Shown piece after piece: positions 43,381-51,785 of a stretch of 64,000 nucleotides of DNA (its first letter is position 1; each line of letters starts with the position of its first letter). Source of the DNA: Enterococcus gallinarum NBRC 100675 (GTDB lineage Bacteria > Bacillota > Bacilli > Lactobacillales > Enterococcaceae); NCBI RefSeq assembly GCF_001544275.1, contig NZ_BCQE01000016.1, positions 41,143 through 105,142 on the forward strand, read 5' to 3'. The notes beneath the pieces are model-generated. The model saw only the letters and a program-made list of their open reading frames with translations, made no database searches and was not told where the DNA came from. Both the position numbers and the translations under genes were made by a program.

Positions 43381-45147
43381 ATGACTATAAAAGTAGACTT
43401 ACGAAAAAAACCATATAATTTAGATGAAGATGCTATTTCTTGGATTGAAGAGACGATTGATTCTATGACTTTGGAAGAAAAAATAGGTCAATTGTTTGTT
43501 AATATGGGATCTAGTCGTGATAAAAATTACTTGAGTAATATGGTCAATCAGTACCATATTGGAGCTGTACGATATAATCCAGGAACTGCTGATGAGGTAT
43601 ATGATCAAAACTATATCTTACAAACAGAAAGTAAAATTCCTCTATTAATTGCTGCTAATACGGAAGCAGGTGGTAATGGAGCTTGTACAGATGGTACTGA
43701 AGTTGGTGTAGAAGTAAAAATTGGTGCAACAAATGATGCGAAATATGCTTATGAATTAGGGAGAGTTTCTGGGATTGAAGCATCGGCTATTGGATGTAAC
43801 TGGAGTTTTGCTCCTATTGTAGATATTAATAGAAATTGGAGAAATCCTATCATTTCTAGTCGATCTTTTGGACAAAACCCTGATAAAGTTTTAGAACTTA
43901 GTTTAGCTTATATGAAAGGTATTCAGGAGAGTGGAATTTTGCCTGCAGCTAAACATTTCCCTGGTGACGGTATTGACGAACGAGATCAGCATCTATCTTT
44001 TAGTATTAATAGTTTAGGTACGGAAGAATGGGATAATTCTTTTGGAAAAGTATACTCAGGCTTAATAGAAGCTGGATTACCTTCAATTATGGCAGGTCAT
44101 ATCCATATGCCAGCTTATTCAAAACATTTTAATCCTGATCTGAAAGATGAAGATTTACTTCCTGCAACTTTATCAAAAGAATTAATCACTGACTTACTTA
44201 GAGGAAAACTCGGATTTAATGGATTAGTAGTTACTGATGCTAGTCATATGTTAGGAATGACTGGGGCAATGAAACGATCAGAATTATTGCCCACTTCTAT
44301 TGCAGCTGGATGTGATCTATTTCTATTTTTTAATGATCCAGATGAAGACTTTAATTATATGATGGAAGGCTATCGTAAAGGAATTATCTCTGATGATCGG
44401 TTATTAGATGCCTTAAAAAGAATTTTAGGGTTAAAAGCTAAATTGGGATTATACAAAAAAGCAAAAGAACAAATTTTATTACCTAAGCAAGAAGCTCTGG
44501 AAAAAATTGGGTTAATTGAAAATAAATCAATTTTTAAAGAGGTGGCTGACCAAGCAATTACATTAGTTAAAGATAAACAAGATATTTGGCCTATTGTACC
44601 AGAAAAATATAAAAGGATTTTACTAGTAGATGTACATGGGGTAAAAGGTGGGTTTGGTGAAGTAGTTGCTGGAAATAGACCTCAAGCCATTGATTTATTG
44701 AAACAGATTTTGTCAGCAAAAGGATTTGAAGTTGAAAAATACATTTCACCTGAAGAAGAATTTAAAGGATTATCGCAAGAAGAAAAAATTAAAAATATAG
44801 CTGGAATATATGCTGCTAAGAGACCAATTAAAAATTTAACTAAAAAATATGACTTGATCATTAATATAGCTAATGTTAATCCAGGCACAGTTCAACGAAT
44901 TGTCTGGCCAGCAAGTAAAGGAACTCCGGATATCCCGTTTTACATTCATGAAATTCCAACAATTTTTGTATCTGTACAGTGTCCGTTTCATTTGGCTGAT
45001 GTACCTCAAGTAAAGACTTATATTAATACTTATGATGGAAAACAAGAAACTTTAGAAATATTGGTGGACAAACTAATGGGTCTTTCTGAATTTAAGGGAG
45101 TAAGTCCAATAGATGCTTATTGTGGTTTAAAGGATACATTTATTTAA
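43381..45147 (+). CDS. GH3-family glycosidase with NagZ-type Asp-His dyad
   Basis: This 588-residue cytoplasmic protein has a GH3 TIM barrel with nucleophile Asp286 in GLVVTDASHM and the motif KHFPGDGIDERDQH. Asp202 and His204 in that motif correspond to the catalytic dyad of NagZ-type beta-N-acetylhexosaminidases rather than the Glu acid/base of beta-glucosidases. Residues beyond about 355 form a C-terminal alpha/beta domain. No signal peptide is seen, so its substrate must be imported. Beside the beta-glucuronidase it may release amino sugars from mixed oligosaccharides. Confidence 0.87.
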   Translation: MTIKVDLRKKPYNLDEDAISWIEETIDSMTLEEKIGQLFVNMGSSRDKNYLSNMVNQYHIGAVRYNPGTADEVYDQNYILQTESKIPLLIAANTEAGGNGACTDGTEVGVEVKIGATNDAKYAYELGRVSGIEASAIGCNWSFAPIVDINRNWRNPIISSRSFGQNPDKVLELSLAYMKGIQESGILPAAKHFPGDGIDERDQHLSFSINSLGTEEWDNSFGKVYSGLIEAGLPSIMAGHIHMPAYSKHFNPDLKDEDLLPATLSKELITDLLRGKLGFNGLVVTDASHMLGMTGAMKRSELLPTSIAAGCDLFLFFNDPDEDFNYMMEGYRKGIISDDRLLDALKRILGLKAKLGLYKKAKEQILLPKQEALEKIGLIENKSIFKEVADQAITLVKDKQDIWPIVPEKYKRILLVDVHGVKGGFGEVVAGNRPQAIDLLKQILSAKGFEVEKYISPEEEFKGLSQEEKIKNIAGIYAAKRPIKNLTKKYDLIINIANVNPGTVQRIVWPASKGTPDIPFYIHEIPTIFVSVQCPFHLADVPQVKTYINTYDGKQETLEILVDKLMGLSEFKGVSPIDAYCGLKDTFI

Positions 45148-45169
45148 TATTTAGATAGGAGTGGTTTAT

Positions 45170-46978
45170 ATGTTGTATCCCATTATGACAGAGACGAGGC
45201 AAGTAATTGACTTAAGCGGTCTCTGGAGATTTAAATTAGATACAAATGATGACTTACAGGAAGAACTTGCTTTAGAACCAATAAATGAAAAAGAGAGTTA
45301 TCCGATTTCAGTTCCCTCTTCTTATAATGATTTATTTGAAACAGAGAACATTAGAAATCATGTTGGATGGGTGTGGTATGAAAAAGAAGTGACTCTTCCT
45401 AAAAGATTATTAGAAGAAAGATTAGTTCTTCGTTTTGGATCTGCAACACATGAAGCAAAAGTTTTTTTGAATGGAAAGTTGATTACTCAACACAAAGGTG
45501 GGTTTACACCATTTGAGTCTGAAATTAATCGGTTTGTAAAAGACGGGAATAATCGAATTACAGTTGCTGTAAACAATATTATTGACGATAGTACTTTACC
45601 TGTGGGGATTATGAAGGAAACAGTACAGGAAAATGGGGATATAAAAAAGGAAAACTTAGTTAATTTTGATTTCTTCAATTATGCAGGTATTCATAGACCT
45701 GTTAAGTTATATACAACTCCGAAAGACTATATAAGTGATATTACTATTAATACAAGAATAACTGATTTGGATGCAAGTGTAGAATTCAATATCGATACAG
45801 AATGGACCGGAAAAATCTTAATAGCGATATATGACGAAGAGGCTCAACTTGTAGCTGAAGCTGAAGGAAAGAAAGGAATGATTCAGCTTAAGAATCCAAT
45901 TTTTTGGGAACCTCTAGATGCTTATTTATATAGTATGAAAATTAGTTTAATTGATGATAATAAAGTGATCGATACCTATACAGAAGAATTTGGTATTCGC
46001 AGTGTTCAGGTTACCAATGGCAAATTTTTGATTAATAATAAACCTTTTTATTTTAAAGGATTTGGTAAGCATGAGGATTCGTATGTTAATGGACGTGGTT
46101 TGAATGAGGCTGTAAATATTAAAGATTTTAATTTAATGAAATGGATAGGTGCTAATTCTTTTAGAACATCACATTATCCTTACTCAGAAGAAATTATGCG
46201 ATTAGCAGATCGAGAAGGTATTGTAGTTATTGATGAAGTACCTGCAGTAGGGTTACATTTAAATTTCATGGCCACTTTATTAGATGATAATGTGGAAAAA
46301 CATAATACGTGGAAAGAGATACGAACAGAAGATTCTCATAAAACGGTGATCAAGGAATTGATAGAACGCGACAAGAACCACCCAAGTGTTGTAATGTGGT
46401 CTATTGCAAATGAACCAGATTCGGATTCCGAAGGTGCTAAAGAATATTTTGAACCTTTAGTTGAATTAACTAAAGAACTTGATCCGCAGAAAAGACCTGT
46501 AACAATCGTTACTTATCTAAAATCAACGCCAGATGTTTGTAAGGTAGGAGATATTGTCGATGTTTTATGTTTAAATCGTTATTATGGTTGGTATGTTTCA
46601 GGAGGAGATCTGTCACATGCAAAATTTCTGTTGAAAAAAGAGCTAGATGGATGGATGGAAAGATGTCCTGATACGCCAATAATTTTTACAGAATATGGAG
46701 CAGATACAGTAGCTGGATTTCATGATACAGTACCAACAATGTTTACAGAAGAGTATCAAGTGGCTTATTACGAAGCAAATCACGAAGTAATAGATACATG
46801 TGAAAATTTTGTTGGTGAACAAGTGTGGAATTTTGCAGATTTTGCAACAAGTCAAGGGATTTTAAGAGTTCAAGGAAATAAGAAAGGAATCTTTACTAGA
46901 GATAGAAAACCTAAAATGATTGCTTACTATCTACAGAAACGATGGTCATCAATACCCAATTTCAGTTATAAAAAATAA
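45170..46978 (+). CDS. uidA: Beta-glucuronidase, GH2 family
   Basis: The ATG at 45170 lies 9 bases after ATAGGAG. An in-frame GTG at 45161 is too close to this site. The 602-residue protein aligns along its length with E. coli UidA ([21 protein letters not shown]). Acid/base is Glu415 in WSIANEPDS, nucleophile Glu508 in IIFTEYGAD, and the uronate-specific Asn-Lys pair is present in GNKKG (Asn570, Lys572). The region before [10 protein letters not shown] resembles the long active-site loop of loop-1 gut enzymes. It hydrolyses beta-D-glucuronides in the cytoplasm, feeding glucuronate to uxaC-uxuB-uxuA. Confidence 0.96.
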   Translation: MLYPIMTETRQVIDLSGLWRFKLDTNDDLQEELALEPINEKESYPISVPSSYNDLFETENIRNHVGWVWYEKEVTLPKRLLEERLVLRFGSATHEAKVFLNGKLITQHKGGFTPFESEINRFVKDGNNRITVAVNNIIDDSTLPVGIMKETVQENGDIKKENLVNFDFFNYAGIHRPVKLYTTPKDYISDITINTRITDLDASVEFNIDTEWTGKILIAIYDEEAQLVAEAEGKKGMIQLKNPIFWEPLDAYLYSMKISLIDDNKVIDTYTEEFGIRSVQVTNGKFLINNKPFYFKGFGKHEDSYVNGRGLNEAVNIKDFNLMKWIGANSFRTSHYPYSEEIMRLADREGIVVIDEVPAVGLHLNFMATLLDDNVEKHNTWKEIRTEDSHKTVIKELIERDKNHPSVVMWSIANEPDSDSEGAKEYFEPLVELTKELDPQKRPVTIVTYLKSTPDVCKVGDIVDVLCLNRYYGWYVSGGDLSHAKFLLKKELDGWMERCPDTPIIFTEYGADTVAGFHDTVPTMFTEEYQVAYYEANHEVIDTCENFVGEQVWNFADFATSQGILRVQGNKKGIFTRDRKPKMIAYYLQKRWSSIPNFSYKK

Positions 46979-47003
46979 TTTGGATTTTTTAAGAATATTC
47001 AAA

Positions 47004-47034
47004 AAACGATTAGCCTAGCCTAATCGTTTTTTTT
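47004..47034 (+). terminator. Terminator of the glucuronide operon
   Basis: AAACGATTAG (47004-47013) pairs with CTAATCGTTT (47020-47029), then a T run. It lies 25 bp after the uidA stop codon. Confidence 0.9.
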
Positions 47035-47162
47035 GTTTTTTATAGAAAGATTTTCTGTTTAAAGAATGATAAATATTTTTATGTTTTTTTCTAGTTTTTT
47101 CGAAAAAAAGGGGCTCACTGATTGTTGTATTAGTGGAAAGGGGAAAAAAGGAGCATATTATC

Positions 47163-47564
47163 ATGCAACAACATTACAATGACATATCTATACAACACCA
47201 ATTTGATGCCTACTGTAAAAAAGTATTACGAAACGAAGCTAATTCTATTCGAAAACGAAACGCTAACATAAAGGATAATGAGGAACCATTGGCAGATTCA
47301 AATGAAGGCAGGTATTCCCAAACTCATTTTGATGAACAAGATGTCTATTTCTTATTTGGAATGGAAATATTAATTTCAGATCAAAAGTTATCAGCAGCAA
47401 TTGATCAGTTATCGGAGATAAGAAGAAAGATTATCCTACTTTATTATTTTGCAGGTTTTAATGATGCTGAAATCGGTAAAATTCTCAATATGAGCACAAG
47501 TGGTATCTGGTATCAACGAAAGAAGGCAGTTGAACAATTGAAAATGGGGTATGACCTATGGTAG
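47163..47564 (+). CDS. Sigma-70-type factor of a Tn916-like element (Orf7-type)
   Basis: The start at 47163 is chosen for the AAAGGAGCAT site. An upstream in-frame ATG at 47133 is less likely. The 133-residue protein has an N-terminal region QHQFDAYCKKVLRNEANSIR and a C-terminal sigma region-4 helix-turn-helix (LYYFAGFNDAEIGKILNMST, GIWYQRKKAVEQL). In Tn916 this small factor is part of the element's regulatory region. It overlaps the next gene by 7 bases. A ruined copy lies at 34696-35060. Confidence 0.9.
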   Translation: MQQHYNDISIQHQFDAYCKKVLRNEANSIRKRNANIKDNEEPLADSNEGRYSQTHFDEQDVYFLFGMEILISDQKLSAAIDQLSEIRRKIILLYYFAGFNDAEIGKILNMSTSGIWYQRKKAVEQLKMGYDLW

Positions 47565-47803
47565 ATAAATCCAAAAAGCGGCAGTACCTATTAGTTCCAC
47601 TATCCATTATCTTATCTGCTCTAGAAGGAGATCCAATTTCGATCAAGATGATACTCAAACATTATCATAGTTATATGGCTAAGTTATGTTTGACAAATGG
47701 ATTTAACGAGGTAGGTCAATTGGTTACCTATGTAGATGAATATATGATAAGTCAGCTAGAAATTAAATTAATAGAAGCGATCTTAAAATTTAAAATTAAC
47801 TAA
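47558..47803 (+). CDS. Tn916 Orf8-type helix-turn-helix protein
   Basis: This 81-residue protein matches the layout of Orf8-like conjugative transposon proteins: LVPLSIILSALEGDPISIKM, LKHYHSYMAKL, YVDEYMISQLEIKLIEAIL. The short helix-turn-helix domain (HTH_16 type) is associated with sigma-like Orf7 partners. It overlaps the sigma gene by 7 bases, as in related elements. Some related proteins are thought to help regulate element genes. Confidence 0.88.
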   Translation: MVDKSKKRQYLLVPLSIILSALEGDPISIKMILKHYHSYMAKLCLTNGFNEVGQLVTYVDEYMISQLEIKLIEAILKFKIN

Positions 47804-47835
47804 TTAAAAAAATCCCCTTTCCACTTTTTCTGTTT

Positions 47836-47876
47836 AAAAGAATCTTCTAATAGTTAAGGAATTAGTAGATTCTTTT
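47836..47876 (+). terminator. Hairpin after orf8
   Basis: AAAAGAATCTTCTAAT (47836-47851) pairs with ATTAGTAGATTCTTTT (47861-47876) with one mismatch. It lies 32 bp after the orf8 stop. The remaining 47877-48156 has no clear gene and probably includes the promoter of the excision module. Confidence 0.7.
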
Positions 47877-48156
47877 AGGTAGAAAACCTATTGTTCATTG
47901 AAAATTAAATAGATTCTATCAGTACGTTAACACTTTAAGGAGCATATTTTAGTTGCGCCATGATTTCTTGCTGTAAAGAAGGAGCGATAAATATTCTAAA
48001 ATAATTTTTATAGTCAATAAAAAGCGATGATTTAAAGTTGGGATAATGATACTTCCGTAAGGCTCGCCGTAAACTTGGGGAGAGGTGAAATTCCTATGTG
48101 CTTTTGACAAAAGCAGCTGATAGAAATAAATGAAAGAAAGTAAGGAAGGTGCTATA

Positions 48157-48342
48157 ATGAAAACAGCTACTCGAAAAGATTTGATTAATCTAGGTTTTTC
48201 TCAGTACTATGCTAATAAAATCTTCAAGGAATGTAAAGAACTTTTAGTTGAGAAAGGATACTTTTTTTATCGTAATTCAAAAATAAAAAGAATTCCTATT
48301 TCAATTTTAGAAGAAGTTCTCCATATTTCTTGGGAGGAATAG
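48157..48342 (+). CDS. DUF3173 family protein, probable excisionase-type partner of integrase
   Basis: The ATG at 48157 follows GGAAGGTG. The 61-residue protein reads MKTATRKDLINLGFSQYYAN at the N-terminus and has IKRIPISILEEVL. It matches DUF3173 proteins, which are found directly upstream of tyrosine integrases in streptococcal and enterococcal integrative elements. A recombination directionality role is inferred from size, basic charge and position 4 bp before the integrase gene. Confidence 0.85.
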   Translation: MKTATRKDLINLGFSQYYANKIFKECKELLVEKGYFFYRNSKIKRIPISILEEVLHISWEE

Positions 48343-48346
48343 TAAA

Positions 48347-49489
48347 ATGAGGAAAATTGCGAATGTTTATAAAGACAGAAAAAGAGGCACTTGGTTTTTT
48401 TCTGCAACTTTAGGACAAGATCGCTTTGGAAAAAGAATTCAAGTGACCAGAAGAGGCTTCAAAACTCAAGGAGAAGCTAGAAGGGGACTCGAAGAGTTAA
48501 AACAAAGTTTTTCTGATTCACAAGGAATTTATCTGCAAGGAATAACGTTTCATGATTTTTATCGAGAGTATTTTTTTCCTTGGTATAAGTTGGGAACTGT
48601 AGAAAAAACATATATGAAAACAGATCATATTTTACAACGTGCATTGGATTTTTTTGGAGAAATGCAGGTTGTAAAGATTCGACCAATTCATATACAGGAA
48701 TTTCAACAGTTTTTATCGAAAATCCATGTTGTAAAAAAGGGCATTGAGCAACCATTATCACCAAATTATATTAAACAGATATTCAATAAGTTGAGAGTAG
48801 TTTTTAAAAGGGCAATTGTACTTGAAATTATTGAAGAAAATCCTGTAGATACTATAGGTAAAATAAAAACTCAGCGTCCCCAAGTAGAATTTTGGACAGT
48901 TGATGAATTTAAGAAAGTATATAATAGTGTTTATCACGGGGATTTTTATGAAGAATTTTATAAACGTTTGATGCGTTTTATTTTTGTTACAGGTGTAAGG
49001 AGTGAGGAGCTCTTAGCGTTACAATGGAAAGACTTTGACTTAATAAATGGCAGATGTAGCGTAAATAAGTCAATTTACATCCGTACAAGACAAGATTATG
49101 AATTTGCTGAAACAAAAAATACATCAAGTATTCGGATAATTTCGTTAGATAGACAAACCGTTGAAGATTTAAAAACATGGAAAAAAACTCAACAATCAAT
49201 TGGGAAAAATATAGAATTGGTTTTTTCTTTTGATGGATTACCGCCATCTCCAAGAACTATTTTAAGCAGAATAAAAAAACTAGCTGAAATTGCAGGAGTA
49301 AAACCAATTCATATGCATGGATTAAGACACTCGCATGTTGCCTTTTTAATTGAACATAATAAAAATATCTATGCAATATCTAAGCGTCTGGGTCATGCCT
49401 CTATTAAAACTACTTTGGACAAATATGGACACTTATATCCAGAAACAAATCAAGCACTCGCAAATGAAATTACGAGGTTTGATATTTAA
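48347..49489 (+). CDS. Tyrosine integrase of an integrative element
   Basis: This 380-residue recombinase has an N-terminal arm-binding domain (RGTWFFSATLGQDRFGKRIQ), a SAM-like core-binding domain, and catalytic residues Arg218 in TGVRSEELLAL, the His-x-x-Arg box in HGLRHSHVAFL, and Tyr360 in LGHASIKTTLDKYGHLY. All motifs are intact and the length is normal, so it is probably active. It lies at the right end of a Tn916/Tn1549-like module (sigma, Orf8, DUF3173, int). The attachment core was not located. Confidence 0.95.
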   Translation: MRKIANVYKDRKRGTWFFSATLGQDRFGKRIQVTRRGFKTQGEARRGLEELKQSFSDSQGIYLQGITFHDFYREYFFPWYKLGTVEKTYMKTDHILQRALDFFGEMQVVKIRPIHIQEFQQFLSKIHVVKKGIEQPLSPNYIKQIFNKLRVVFKRAIVLEIIEENPVDTIGKIKTQRPQVEFWTVDEFKKVYNSVYHGDFYEEFYKRLMRFIFVTGVRSEELLALQWKDFDLINGRCSVNKSIYIRTRQDYEFAETKNTSSIRIISLDRQTVEDLKTWKKTQQSIGKNIELVFSFDGLPPSPRTILSRIKKLAEIAGVKPIHMHGLRHSHVAFLIEHNKNIYAISKRLGHASIKTTLDKYGHLYPETNQALANEITRFDI

Positions 49490-49504
49490 CTTTCCATCTT
49501 TTTT

Positions 49505-49523
49505 GCTGTCACGCTGCTGTCAC
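49505..49523. repeat. Tandem GCTGTCAC repeats after the integrase gene
   Basis: GCTGTCAC occurs at 49505-49512 and 49516-49523, giving an 11-base period, starting 16 bp after the integrase stop. Short direct repeats at this place are candidates for integrase arm-type sites or part of the attachment region. Confidence 0.4.
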
Positions 49524-49671
49524 AGCCTATTTTTATTTTTTTTATGTTGATATACCTTGGGTTATAAGCTAGCTGTCGGTATCGAAAATGGACGAGGATG
49601 AACCGAAGAAATAGCAAAGGGTTTTTGAAAATGAATTAAGTTTTTCATGTCCAAAGATATATTCTGCCTCC

Positions 49672-49705
49672 ATTTGCCTACGATTAGATTAGCTCGTAGG
49701 CAAAT
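49672..49705. terminator. Terminator-like hairpin between integrase and older recombinase relic
   Basis: ATTTGCCTACGA (49672-49683) and TCGTAGGCAAAT (49694-49705) are exact reverse complements, followed by TTTTTATTT. It can terminate the integrase transcript and, in reverse, the minus-strand recombinase relic. Confidence 0.85.
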
Positions 49706-49725
49706 TTTTTATTTAACTTGCCTTT

Positions 49726-49914
49726 TTAGCGATTTTGAGAAGAGATCAACTGTCTCTTTTTCATTTGTTTTGTAACGTGTACATATTTATCTAAAGTGGT
49801 TGAGATTCTTGAATGACCCAATTGCTCTTGAACAGCTTTCGGCTTTGTTCCTGCTTTTAATAGCAAAGTTTCATGAGTGTGTCTCAATGAATGATAATGG
49901 AAATCGAGGTCCAA
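49726..49914 (-). pseudogene. Tyrosine recombinase C-terminus, truncated
   Basis: The minus-strand frame gives the catalytic end of a phage-type integrase: YHSLRHTHETLLLKAG (His-x-x-Arg), QLGHSRISTTLDKYVHV with the nucleophilic Tyr, and a basic tail. Upstream the frame is cut by a stop, so the N-terminal two-thirds is gone. It probably belonged to a prophage whose lysis genes remain at 50.2-51.2 kb. Confidence 0.85.
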
Positions 49915-49929
49915 ATTTTTTTGACTTTA

Positions 49930-50150
49930 TTTGCTGACTATTTAATAGAGTTAGGTGTAACTGGTTCACCATTTTCCTTTGTGCAACCAAATGACGTCAG
50001 CAGGAAGTCAGCAGCTTGTAAAACGGTTAGGGGAGCGAGCAGGAGTAACAAACGTCCATCCTCATAGGTTCAGACGTACTGCAGCAACTTTAGCAAGAAT
50101 GCGTGGAATGCCGAATTTACGAGAACCCTACACTACTAAAGCAAGCCGAT
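49930..50150 (+). pseudogene. Second tyrosine recombinase relic, plus strand
   Basis: After a frameshift near 49990 the plus strand reads QQLVKRLGERAGVTNVHPHR, then FRRTAATLARMRGMPNL. This is the His-x-x-Arg core of a XerD-like recombinase, ending in stops before the Tyr box. It abuts the minus-strand recombinase relic, so two unrelated recombinase remnants are joined here. Confidence 0.75.
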
Positions 50151-50215
50151 GAATCGTAGACAATCCATTATTATAATACTCTTGACTGTTCTTGAGCTAA
50201 GTTGACTATCCTATA

Positions 50216-50535
50216 CAATTACTGATAAGCAACAGGCTATGTTTCGTGAATTCGGGACGGGTCTAGTCGGTAAAGCTAGACCCAAAGACTTGCCAGACGA
50301 AGTCACACCAATTTATTCGCAAACAGCATGGTTTATACTAGCTCAAGATGTTGCGGTTGACTTGGAAGCCATATACGGTATTCCTCATGTAATTGTCCAA
50401 GGTACAGACTTCTATATTACCAAATGACAGCCAACAGGTCCGTTTTTTTATCTTTCTTTGATGGATTTGATCGGTGAAGCGCCAGAAGTATACAAAGAGC
50501 ATGCACAACGGAAGTTAATGGAATTAAAGTGTTGA
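50216..50535 (+). pseudogene. Phage HK97 gp10-like tail/head-closure protein relic
   Basis: The frame reads MFREFGTGLVGKARPKDLPD and continues through QTAWFILAQDVAVDLEAIYG and VQGTDFYIT to a stop. After an in-frame TGA it resumes with PFFYLSLMDLIGEAPEVYK. The MFREFGTG motif and context match the C-terminal half of HK97 gp10-family proteins of low-GC phages. Confidence 0.7.
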
Positions 50536-50567
50536 AACGTGTGAAACAGAAACGTTATTTGCCATGA

Positions 50568-51154
50568 ATGGAACAATGCTCAAGAAAATTAGTCGTGCGT
50601 GTTGATATCTTTATCGCTGAAACTCCTGGGGCTTCTCATAGATCAGAAGGGCATACCGGTATCTTTTTGAACAATAAGAGTTTTATACATTGCAACTATT
50701 ATTGGAACGGAATTCACACAGACAGCCATGATTCTTATATGAGCACTCGATTAACGCATCATTTCTATCGAATTATTACGATCGGCAATTCTGATGCAAA
50801 TACTGACAACAGTGCTCAAATGATCAAATTGGCAATCGATGCCCAATGGGGACCACTCGTTACTCTGCAACTAGAGGTAAAGTGATTAGTCATCAATACA
50901 AACAAAAGTACAATCAAAATATCTATACCGCTGAGTTTGATATTACTTTGATCGGATATGACATGATTCGTGCAATCCAGATGGGCCTCGAAGCAAGAGG
51001 ATATTATTCTGGTGTAATTGATGGTCTATGTGGTGAAGCAACAATCAAAGCGATGCAAAAAGCATTAGGAATGATGGTGGACGGTATTATCAGTCCAGTA
51101 TCTGATATAGTAAAGGCATTACAGAGAGCGTTGAACAACAATAAGTTGCCGTGA
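50568..51154 (+). pseudogene. Phage endolysin, frameshifted, with peptidoglycan-binding tail
   Basis: The first part (50568-50885) contains a hydrolase-like region, HTGIFLNNKSFIHCNYYWNG, as in enterococcal and lactococcal phage lysins. A shift into the frame ending at 51154 gives a peptidoglycan-binding type 1 domain (MGLEARGYYSGVIDGLCGEA). As written the two halves are out of frame. Together with the gp10 relic it marks a mostly deleted prophage. Confidence 0.75.
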
Positions 51155-51163
51155 TAAACAAAT

Positions 51164-51188
51164 AGCCCGCTCTTGTTGAGTGGGCTTG
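51164..51188 (+). terminator. Terminator of the prophage lysis relic
   Basis: AGCCCGCTC (51164-51172) pairs with GAGTGGGCT (51178-51186) around TTGTT. It lies 10 bp after the endolysin relic stop codon. Confidence 0.75.
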
Positions 51189-51270
51189 TACATAAGTAAC
51201 AAAGACAGTATTAAAACAGGCATTTTTTAGTTGTAAAATTGAGATAGCACGCGAAGGATAAGCTGAATTT

Positions 51271-51765
51271 TTATTCTTTTGGGTAATCGAAAGGAATATT
51301 TGGATAAGCAAAATTTTCCCTAATTATTTTTTTGTTCCCCGTAGCATCTCCAGCTATCTCGTATACAAAACTTATTGTTTTTCTATTTGAATTATAGGAA
51401 AAGGTGTAAATTAATTCGCAGTCTTCTAATTCAGGAGTGTAATTACTAGGTACTGTTTCTTCGTTGTAGAATTTACCTGTCTCTTTGATTTTTTGTTTCC
51501 AAGTTTCATAATCTGATTTTGTGGTGATTTCCTCTTGAAATCCATCAATAGAAAGGAGTCCGATGGAGTATTGTTCTCCATTCAAAATAATTATTTCATC
51601 ATCAGGTATATTTATAGATTGGATATAATGAGCAATCTCCTCCTTACCTTTTGCCTCAATCGTTAACCCTTTTATAAAGAAAAATAACAGTAAACTAATG
51701 AATAAGATAAGCGGAAAGAGTATTATTAGTATAAGCCACTTTGATTTTTTCCATATTCTTTTCAT
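51271..51765 (-). CDS. Membrane-anchored hypothetical protein
   Basis: This 164-residue protein has a basic N-terminus (MKRIWKKSKW) and one strong hydrophobic segment (residues about 11-33), then an extracytoplasmic domain rich in acidic residues and beta-type sequence (ELIYTFSYNSNRKTISFVYE). It lacks a lipobox cysteine, so it should stay anchored by the N-terminal helix. It follows the secreted peptidase-like gene by 20 bp on the minus strand and is probably cotranscribed, perhaps as a partner or immunity factor. I do not recognise the family. Confidence 0.75.
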   Translation of the reverse strand: MKRIWKKSKWLILIILFPLILFISLLLFFFIKGLTIEAKGKEEIAHYIQSINIPDDEIIILNGEQYSIGLLSIDGFQEEITTKSDYETWKQKIKETGKFYNEETVPSNYTPELEDCELIYTFSYNSNRKTISFVYEIAGDATGNKKIIRENFAYPNIPFDYPKE

Positions 51766-51785
51766 TCTAAGACCTCCACTATAAT

